A DNA stretch of 20,399 bases from the IMG/VR virus record IMGVR_UViG_3300035698_001694, positions 1 through 20,399 of that record. One strand, given 5' to 3'. Below are positions 1 through 6,700 of this stretch, piece after piece; within the stretch, counting starts at the first letter, position 1, and the number at the start of each line of letters is the position of its first letter. The position numbers and the translations under genes were made by a program. The DNA comes from a virus. The notes under the pieces are model-generated. The model was given only the letters and a program-made list of their open reading frames with translations. It had not been told where the DNA came from and did not search any database.

Positions 1-95
1 ACATGAAGGTCGCCCTCATACTTGAAGAACTGGCCACAATTTACATTGTCCATCAATGGAGTAAACGCATCTTCTATTATTTCTACGTACTTCAT
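1..95 (-). CDS. Partial CDS, N-terminus of unidentified protein
   Basis: The first 31 residues of a gene that runs off the left edge of the window. The sequence begins MKYVEIIEDAFTPLMDNVNC and continues with an acidic/aromatic stretch. The start is well supported by a perfect AAGGAGAG ribosome-binding site about 7 nt upstream of the ATG. It follows a 272-nt spacer, the longest gap between genes in the window, so it may begin a separate transcription unit. I do not recognise the family. T7-like phages often carry terminase or lysis genes here, but nothing visible supports either. Confidence 0.75.
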   Translation of the reverse strand, partial: MKYVEIIEDAFTPLMDNVNCGQFFKYEGDLH

Positions 96-158
96 AATTT
101 CTCTCCTTGTTCTAATATTACTCTATTACGTTCAGCAAACGTATGCCGATAATTAACT

Positions 159-183
159 TGTAATAAGTAAATTGCTTATTACA
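159..183 (-). repeat. Inverted repeat, 9-bp perfect stem
   Basis: TGTAATAAG at 159-167 is exactly complementary to CTTATTACA at 175-183, with a 7-nt loop. An overlapping alternative hairpin, TTACA-TAATG-TGTAA (179-193), competes for the same arm. Neither is followed by a T-tract, so an intrinsic terminator is unlikely. It lies 64 nt upstream of the start codon at 95 on the minus strand, so it would be in the 5' leader if transcription starts further upstream. It could instead be a protein-binding dyad. Confidence 0.5.
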
Positions 184-201
184 TAATGTGTAATATACTA
201 T

Positions 202-243
202 ATATATGTAGACAAATATTTGATTTAGTACACATATATGTAG
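202..243. repeat. Direct repeat ATATATGTAG x2, 32 bp apart
   Basis: ATATATGTAG occurs at 202-211 and again at 234-243. The spacing of 32 bp is close to three helical turns, so both copies face the same side of the DNA. The second copy is part of the palindrome ACATATATGT. This fits a double operator for a phage regulator, but low-complexity AT sequence also produces such repeats by chance. Confidence 0.4.
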
Positions 244-257
244 TTAATTAGTTGACC

Positions 258-286
258 ATTCATGTCCTCTTCTGATTATCTGTCAA
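258..286 (-). promoter_or_regulatory. Weak sigma70-like promoter candidate
   Basis: On the minus strand a perfect -35 hexamer TTGACA (281-286) is followed after 17 bp by ATGAAT (258-263), which matches the -10 consensus at only three positions. It would start transcription roughly 150 nt upstream of the gene at 1-95 and lies in the only large spacer of the window, which makes it positionally attractive. The poor -10 keeps confidence low. Confidence 0.22.
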
Positions 287-367
287 GCAATTTACCACTG
301 GATACAAAAAGGATACACATAATCCGAACTGTATACAGAATAACACATCTCTGACATAATGCAAGAA

Positions 368-685
368 CTATTTATGTTTTTCTATTAGCATATCCATCAT
401 TTGTTCCTGTCGCCGACTAAACTCCTCCATACTCTTGCCTTGGGAGTCTACCTTTTCTATCAATGTGCCACGAAAGAACTGCATCTCACTCTGGAGGTTG
501 GTTAGGTCTGTTCGGGTGGAGGCGATGTTATCGCACATCTCCTTATCTTCCTGCTCAAGGTGCGTCACCCTCTGCTCGGTAACGCCCTCAACGAACCCAC
601 TCTTAGTAGAGGTGGTGACTAAACCAACAACAACAATAACAATAGTTAATAACGGTAGTACGTTATTCTTCAGATACTCGCTCAT
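368..685 (-). CDS. Membrane-anchored coiled-coil protein, lysis candidate
   Basis: A 105-residue protein. Residues about 8-25 (LPLLTIVIVVVGLVTT) form one strong transmembrane segment right after a short MSEYLKNN head. The rest, from about residue 35 to the end, is charged and helical with heptad-like spacing (THLEQEDKEM, LTNLQSEMQF, RRQEQMMDML). This topology, an N-terminal anchor with a long helical tail, is that of inner-membrane spanin (Rz-type) subunits and of some holin-like proteins. Its place after the tail fibre gene matches the T7 region holding holin and Rz. It is shorter than typical Rz, and no overlapping lipoprotein (Rz1) ORF was found. An AAGGA site precedes the ATG, and its start overlaps the upstream gene by 23 nt. 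A role in lysis is inference; a simple membrane-associated virion or accessory protein is possible. Confidence 0.7.
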   Translation of the reverse strand: MSEYLKNNVLPLLTIVIVVVGLVTTSTKSGFVEGVTEQRVTHLEQEDKEMCDNIASTRTDLTNLQSEMQFFRGTLIEKVDSQGKSMEEFSRRQEQMMDMLIEKHK

Positions 686-824
686 CGTTTGGTTCCTTAA
701 TTGATTTCTGTTGCTGTTGCACTACGGCATTAAGTTCCTGTACGGCTTGTGTGGTTTGCGAATTGAGTACGTCGAGTTTAAGATACAAGTCATACCCTTT
801 TTGTTTCAGTTCTTCGTTGTTCAT
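663..824 (-). CDS. Small helical protein, 53 aa, unknown function
   Basis: A 53-codon ORF beginning MNNEELKQKGYDLYLKLDVL, with a very strong AAGGAGAG ribosome-binding site 5 nt before the ATG. It has no membrane segment. The middle part is glutamine-rich and helical (QAVQELNAVVQQQQK), and the tail is acidic. Its 3' end overlaps the start of the membrane coiled-coil gene by 23 nt in another frame, so translation of the two is probably coupled. The strong ribosome-binding site and tight packing support a real gene. Function unknown; the pairing suggests it could work with its neighbour. Confidence 0.7.
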   Translation of the reverse strand: MNNEELKQKGYDLYLKLDVLNSQTTQAVQELNAVVQQQQKSIKEPNDERVSEE

Positions 825-834
825 GTTTCTCTCC

Positions 835-1080
835 TTATAATTCAGTTAAATGTTCTTGACCTGCATCAGCTTTGAGCATGTCTATCCCACGGTTTACACA
901 CCGTTTTACAAATTCAGATGCTTCGTTTTCCACGTGTTCTTTTACAGTATCAAAGTCGTCAACCTCAAGACCAGTCTCTTCGTTTATATGGGTCGGCATT
1001 TTCTTGTACCGCAAGAAAGCCGGTACTGCTACTGGCACGTTGATGTCGCGAATTGGTACGTTTAAATTAATATCTGACAT
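835..1080 (-). CDS. Conserved-type small phage protein, 81 aa
   Basis: The start chosen is the ATG at 1080 (MSDINLNVPIRDINVPVAVP...). It follows an AAAGGGAA purine-rich site and avoids the 31-nt overlap with the upstream gene that an in-frame start at 1113 would need. The N-terminal repeat of the type NVPIRDINVPVAV and a C-terminal helix containing VKRCVNRGIDMLKAD recall small proteins that I have seen next to tail fibre genes in other environmental phages. No catalytic motif or membrane segment is visible. It is probably soluble, with a short beta N-terminus and an acidic/helical C-terminal half. Function unknown. Confidence 0.75.
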   Translation of the reverse strand: MSDINLNVPIRDINVPVAVPAFLRYKKMPTHINEETGLEVDDFDTVKEHVENEASEFVKRCVNRGIDMLKADAGQEHLTEL

Positions 1081-1082
1081 GA

Positions 1083-1184
1083 TTATTTCCCTTTCTTTCT
1101 GGTAGTCTTGCAACCACCTCTGCCACGATTAGCCCTTGTTCCTTTGCCGCTTCCGTCTCGTTTGGGTGTTCCTGATTTAGCCAT
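1083..1184 (-). CDS. Tiny basic Gly-rich protein, 33 aa
   Basis: A 33-codon ORF: MAKSGTPKRDGSGKGTRANR, then a GRGGC motif and a lysine-rich end. A clear AGGAG site lies about 7 nt upstream, and it fits exactly between the tail fibre gene and the 81-residue gene without overlapping either. It is strongly basic (K/R about one third), rich in Gly, has a single Cys, and has no hydrophobic core, so it is probably unstructured alone. Such composition suits binding to nucleic acid or acidic partners, but this is inference. Because it lies between two clear genes with good signals, I regard it as real. Confidence 0.65.
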   Translation of the reverse strand: MAKSGTPKRDGSGKGTRANRGRGGCKTTRKKGK

Positions 1185-1193
1185 GATAATCTC

Positions 1194-3770
1194 CTATTTA
1201 GTAGTTATTAATCTTGAGCCTACGGTGTCTAGTTCGTAATGAACCCCTATTGTAGCAACTAAGGCGTCGCCAGCATAAGCATCGCCCGTAGCAGCCACCC
1301 TCTCTATAGTGAATAATAATTGGTCTCCTATCGCTACGCCTGAACCATTATTGCCTGATGTCGCCCCCGTAATGGCCGCAAAATCAGACCTGTAACTTTC
1401 ATATTGCCTGTCTATAGCGGTGTCGGCAGTATCGATTACCGTAACAGCGTCCAAGGTTGTATCATCTCTCATTAAGACATAGGTCAATCGCCATTGGACG
1501 TTATCTGTACCTGACGGTGCGGCTATTCCCTGCCAATGGACATGGAAAGTAAAGTCGCTGCCCTCTTTATAGTCATGTTGCATTTCAATAGAACCAGAAG
1601 CCTTCTCGCCAATAGCATAGGCAAGCGTTGTTATTCCTGTATCTGCGCCGGCTTCTGTTAAAAAATTCCCTTCGTCAGGCTGACTGGCGGATGGCCTTGA
1701 CAACACGGAGGCACCCATGTTTATATCTTTCCACACGGTAGCTTCGCCATTAAATTCAAGTGTGCCGTCAGCCTCAAATTTAGAGTAATTAGCAGCACCG
1801 CCATCGCCAATCTTGGCACCAGCAGAACCTAATATTTCTCCATTTATTCTTAGGCTTTGCAGGGTTGGGTCATCAATGTCCTGAGCGTTCATTACTCCAT
1901 ATAATAGAGGATAGATGATTTCATTCGCTACACTGCCTCGGTCTTGATTATCTATGATGAATCTATTACCAAGAGAGGTTTGATTATACCCTGATTTATA
2001 ACCTATGAAGATACCATAATCACCTGAATCAATTTTATAGCCTGCTTGGTATCCTACGCCTACATTATAGGCGTGGTTATTTGTTGTAGCGGATTTACCA
2101 TTAAGAGCATAGGTTCCAATGGCAGTATTCCCGCCTAGCCCTGTTTTAACATAATAAAGAGAATTATAGCCCAATGCTGTATTAAGACTTGTATTAACAT
2201 TGAAGCCCGATCTTCTTCCGACAAAAGTATTTGAGCCAGTAGATGTTATGTCTAGTCCTGCTTGATACCCTATCAGAACATTATAATCTCCGTTTGAAAC
2301 TTTGTTACCTGCTCCATCACCTATGGCTATGTTATGTACAGAGCCATCAGTCAAGACTGGTAAAGTAATAGCAGAACCTATAGCGATGTTATTATCAGCA
2401 GTTCCTTTAAGAACCATCGTACCGTTAAGGACTGTATAGCTGCTGGTACTATCAACAAACAGCGTATTAGTGTCTACAGTGAGGTCGCCTGTGATAACGG
2501 CGGCGGCTGACATGAACACATTATTAGCAAAGGTATGAGATGGTACATCTCCTGCGGCGGTATACAACACATCTCCGTCCGTGCTCTGAACATGCACATC
2601 CAGATAACTCGACGTACCAACATGGTGTAATCTTAGCTGTGATTGGGTATTATCTATAGCATTTATTCTACCAGACGCACCGAGATTACCACTAACATGG
2701 AACCTTGAAAGTATGCCAGCACCAAATCCCTCATCGCCACCATAAGCGGTAGCGGCAAGAGCCTGTGTAGTTGAATCGTCAGGCGTGGCATAGAACTCTA
2801 TCTTAGTGCCAAGCTTGCCTGATGAATGTTGTTGGGTGGCAACGCCACGCATCTCGGCGGTTGTATCGAAGCCCGTACCATTCCAAGGCCCGACCTCGAA
2901 TTGCCCTATAGAATTGCCACTGGAATTATAATCCTCTGCTCCAGCGGCCACCTCAGCCTTATATAGTCTAAGCCTAGCACCACCAGAGTCATTGTCATAT
3001 CTGCGAACTTGTAATACTTCGGCGTTAAATCTGGAATAACCTGTATCCGTAGCTACAAACTCCGCTCCGCCTAGAATAGAGCCTGAGCCGTCAGCTTTGA
3101 CTGTGCCAGTCACATCGAGATTACCGGTGAATGTTCCCGTTCCGCCAGATAATGTTATGCCAGTGTCAGTAGCTTGCTTGACTGAAATATTATCAAACGT
3201 AACACTGTCGCTATCAGAGTAAACTCCCACCCCAAACCAACCACTTGCTAATGTATGGGTAAAAGTAAATGTTTGGTCTGTCCCTGTGGTCGTTATAACA
3301 TACAACTGGTTAAGATTGTCCCGAATGGCTACAGTTCCAGATACGGCTATTACATCAAACGTGACCTTGTAAGTTTCGCCAAGCGTGAGAATGTCTTGAA
3401 TTGCATTGGCGCTACCTGTTCCTCTTGTTAGAACGCCTTGTTCACTTACATTAGCCGCGAAAGTTGAACCACCCGACAAGTCGGACGTCCATCCAGTAAC
3501 ACCAGCCGAGAAATCCCAGTTGGTAAGTAACTCCGCCCCTAGCGTAGTGCCTATCTTAACGTCGCCATACGTGGTAAGATTGAACGTGCCACCTGTTACA
3601 TGCTGGTCTTCATCTGCTAGGCGCAGGAATGAGCCGGTGCCGACCGAGAGTGGGGTCTCGTTCTCCCACTTAGTAGTAGCAGAGTCATACTGCAAGATGT
3701 TCTCATCAGCTAGGGCTGTAAGGGTAACGTCTGGCAAAGTGGATAGGTTGGCTATTGGGTAGATTTGCAT
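1194..3770 (-). CDS. Tail fibre / receptor-binding protein
   Basis: An 858-residue beta-rich protein in the position of T7 gp17. Residues 1-60 have a phage tail-appendage start (LPDVTLTALADENILQYDS and a KW motif). Residues about 80-200 resemble a carbohydrate-binding jelly-roll (NWDFSAGVTGW ... VTFDNISVKQA). Residues 200-240 and 420-460 have short TGNLDVTGTV / ITGDLTVDTN linkers typical of trimeric fibres. Residues about 480-600 hold repeats of IGxxAG/NxxxGxxA type (NIAIGDGAGNK, NVLIGYQAGL, NVGVGYQAGY, GIFIGYKSGY), like the left-handed beta-roll of YadA-type adhesin heads. Residues about 735-858 form a terminal beta domain (FTFHVHWQGI ... VHYELDTVGSR). The start abuts the stop of the upstream gene (TAAATG). 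It probably trimerises and binds the host surface. No hydrolase active site or S74-type autocleavage motif was seen. Confidence 0.85.
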   Translation of the reverse strand: MQIYPIANLSTLPDVTLTALADENILQYDSATTKWENETPLSVGTGSFLRLADEDQHVTGGTFNLTTYGDVKIGTTLGAELLTNWDFSAGVTGWTSDLSGGSTFAANVSEQGVLTRGTGSANAIQDILTLGETYKVTFDVIAVSGTVAIRDNLNQLYVITTTGTDQTFTFTHTLASGWFGVGVYSDSDSVTFDNISVKQATDTGITLSGGTGTFTGNLDVTGTVKADGSGSILGGAEFVATDTGYSRFNAEVLQVRRYDNDSGGARLRLYKAEVAAGAEDYNSSGNSIGQFEVGPWNGTGFDTTAEMRGVATQQHSSGKLGTKIEFYATPDDSTTQALAATAYGGDEGFGAGILSRFHVSGNLGASGRINAIDNTQSQLRLHHVGTSSYLDVHVQSTDGDVLYTAAGDVPSHTFANNVFMSAAAVITGDLTVDTNTLFVDSTSSYTVLNGTMVLKGTADNNIAIGSAITLPVLTDGSVHNIAIGDGAGNKVSNGDYNVLIGYQAGLDITSTGSNTFVGRRSGFNVNTSLNTALGYNSLYYVKTGLGGNTAIGTYALNGKSATTNNHAYNVGVGYQAGYKIDSGDYGIFIGYKSGYNQTSLGNRFIIDNQDRGSVANEIIYPLLYGVMNAQDIDDPTLQSLRINGEILGSAGAKIGDGGAANYSKFEADGTLEFNGEATVWKDINMGASVLSRPSASQPDEGNFLTEAGADTGITTLAYAIGEKASGSIEMQHDYKEGSDFTFHVHWQGIAAPSGTDNVQWRLTYVLMRDDTTLDAVTVIDTADTAIDRQYESYRSDFAAITGATSGNNGSGVAIGDQLLFTIERVAATGDAYAGDALVATIGVHYELDTVGSRLITTK

Positions 3771-6700
3771 TTATTTACGGCTCTCCAGCTTAGTTATTCT
3801 ATATGCTGCTTTTATAGCCTTATCATAATCGGAGTTCCAGTTCTTATCTAGCTTGCGCATGTCTCGTCTTTCTTGTGGCTGGAATGTCTTCATGAACTTG
3901 TCCATATCCTGCTGAGATATATTACCCAGAGGAGAGAAATTCTGTTTAGACGATTCTATACTTACCATTAATGTCTCAGAATCCCTACTGTCAGAATTTA
4001 TAGCGGCCACTAGATAGTCAGTTGCATCATCTATATCACCGAGTGTTATTTGTTTGGCGGCGTATTTATATGGAAGAATGGTCTGGTATTTCTGTGGGCC
4101 AATTAGCATTTGCTTCGCTATCTTTCCCGCTCCAGCCACAAAACCAGGATGTTTCTGGCTTCCCTGCCAATCAAAGGTTCGCTGTCTAGTTCTCTTATAT
4201 TCAAAGAACATATTATTGTCGTTAAAGAACATCTTGTCAGCCCTAGCAGTAAGACCTTCTAAGTCCCTAGCGAGTGATAGTTCTTTGCCTGCCAGTTGTC
4301 TTGTAGCAATCATTGGATGTTTAAGATTAGCTGCCCATTCTAATATATTAACGCCAGTCTGACCAACTGCTCCTCGCACCCAATTTCCAACACCCCAAGA
4401 CATATCTGTTAATATCCCAACGCCAGCACCATCAACAAAGTCGTTAGCAAGAGCTAATGATATATCTGCTGTATTTCTCTTTTCAGGTCTATTAATTAGC
4501 TGTGAAGTTAGTGCGTTATCGCCACCACCTATGAAGTCTTTCGTTAGGTTCCATACCTCACCAGCCATGGTCGAAAATAATAGATACTTTAATAATGGTG
4601 CAAACGTCCCCTTAACAGCCTCTTTAATTGCATCCGTATAAATTAACCTTGTTTGGTTAATGGCAAATGTCTTAAACTTCAGACCCAATCTTAGGAAGGG
4701 GTTAGTCTTCCAAGGTATAGACCTTGAAGCGAAGTCCTGAATAAACTGTGTGTCAACAGATGCTCTGTGCATCACCCTATCAACATCGTCCATAGTCATA
4801 TGCTTCTTACCAGACCATATATCGTCTAGTTCTTTCTCTGTTATAGGATTAGTAAATGTTCTATTCCTTATAAAGTTCTCAAGATAACCCTCTGGATTTA
4901 GTGAGACATATCTTATTTTTTGCAGTATCTTATTTAGAGTCCCGTCCTTTTTGAGATTAGCCAAGTCTCTTATATGCGCCTCAGCAGAGAATCTAGATAT
5001 TAGAGCCGCCCTTATCTGTACGCTTTCCTCCGCCGCCGTGAACAATTTTAATGCAAGGCCAGCCGACAACGGTTCGTCGCTTGTACCTTGTTCAAACTCT
5101 ACCATCTCCTTTACGCCACCAACAGCACCAGATCGCAAAGCATCTTCATATAGCTTGGCCGCCTCTTTATTCCATTTGCGGAATAAGACTACGTGAGCGG
5201 CTTTAAGATGTGCAGACGCAGGAGCGGTAAATAGATTCACATCACCCTGTGTGGCATTTCTTATTGCCGACGGAACCCTAAAACCTAGCCTCACGTTTGT
5301 TTCATACCTATTGATGAGATTGACGGCATCCTCTACGAACTTAGGTATATCATTAGCAAGGCCGAATTCAGTTCGTATCCATTTCTTAATAGCCTCTGCA
5401 TCTTGCTGGCCAAACTCCTGTCCTATCTCGCCTATGTATTGCTTGGCTTTAGTGAAGTCTAATCTCTGTTCGTCAACGTCTGGATTGCTTTCAGTTAACG
5501 GGTTAGCTTCTGGAGCTTGTTGCTCTACGCCCCACACCTTAGCCGCTGCTATCATCTTAGCATTCTTATTGATTGCATGTGGTAATACTTTGGCTATATC
5601 TAACTCTACCCATGTGGCCGGCAGGATAGTTCTTGTTCTTTCAAAGTAACCATGCGAACCTCTAACCTCTTGATTATTCCAGTCTACCATTCTACCGAGC
5701 GCTGAATCTACATCTTCTGCCGTGCCATTAGCTACCATCTCTTCTGCCGCTGCACGCACGTGTGGGTCGCCTAAGCCGCTCTGTTTAGCTCTGGCTACAT
5801 TTAGCTTACCAACGTCGTTTAAGGTCTGAGGGAACCAACCACCAGTGCCTTCAAGGTTATTCCATTCGCCACCTATTAATCTACGGTAGCCAGCCTTATC
5901 GGCATCTAGCATATCCCTATCCATTAATTCTAATAGCTTCTTATTAATAGCTACTAGTTTTGTATTTCTAGCAAATGCTGCCCGTTTCTGCCCCATCTTG
6001 CCTAGCTTAATTCTATCGGCATGAGACAATCCTTTGATGATTTTCTCTAGATCATTCAGTTGCGAGGATTTCCTTTGCGCAGTCTGGAATGCTATCTCTC
6101 TTGTATCCTTAGCCAGACTCTTACCGGCCTTGATGCTACCATAGTTCTTCTCTATAACCTCTGCCGCCCTACCTGTATGGAATGAGATAGTCTTGGGTAA
6201 ATTAGTAATTATATTCTTTAGGTTCTTGGCATGAAGTTTAGCCGTAGCCAATATCTCATCTACTGCTATGGATGGTAGTGTGGTAGAGCCTTCTCGGAAG
6301 TCACCAACATGCCTCTTGATTACGTCTTCTTCGGTAAGTGGGCGGACTTCTTCTTTTGGTGTAGGTTGATGTTCATACAGATAATCGAACTCAAAAGCAG
6401 CATAGTTTTTATGATGTCCTTTTCCTATAGCTTGGATTTTGCCGAACCTAGATAGTTCTTTATACCCCTTACTCTTGCGAATCAGCGGGTCATTAGAAAC
6501 ATTGAAACCTTCTTTAAGATCGCGTATATGTTCTATTTCATGTCGTAATATACCTATGTCTTCTCTGCCTAATTGCTTTTCAACAGTAACGGTTGGGCCG
6601 TAATCCTCAATAACCTTATAGTCTTTGGCTTTTATCACAATAAGACCATCTTTATGCAACGGTAACTTTTCGCCTTCCGGTATTGTTTTGTTGAGTTGTT

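Larger units (their letters stand above)
96..367. other. AT-rich intergenic region with hairpins and spaced repeats
   Basis: No supportable gene lies in this 272-nt stretch. It is visibly more AT-rich than its surroundings. It holds a 9-bp perfect stem (159-167 with 175-183, 7-nt loop), a 6-bp stem TACGTT/AACGTA (127-143) just upstream of the next ribosome-binding site, a 10-bp palindrome ACATATATGT (232-241), and paired short direct repeats. A 4-bp hairpin followed by five T residues on the minus strand (306-325) could be a weak terminator after the upstream gene. A 21-codon minus-strand ORF lacks a ribosome-binding site and is not called. The region probably separates two transcription units and carries regulatory signals. 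Confidence 0.6.

Noticed and set aside
306-325. Intrinsic terminator after the coiled-coil gene
   Set aside because: The stem is only 4 bp with five T residues; too weak to call as a separate feature.
297-362. 21-codon minus-strand ORF starting MSEMCYS in the spacer
   Set aside because: No ribosome-binding site, no recognisable features, and the region looks regulatory.
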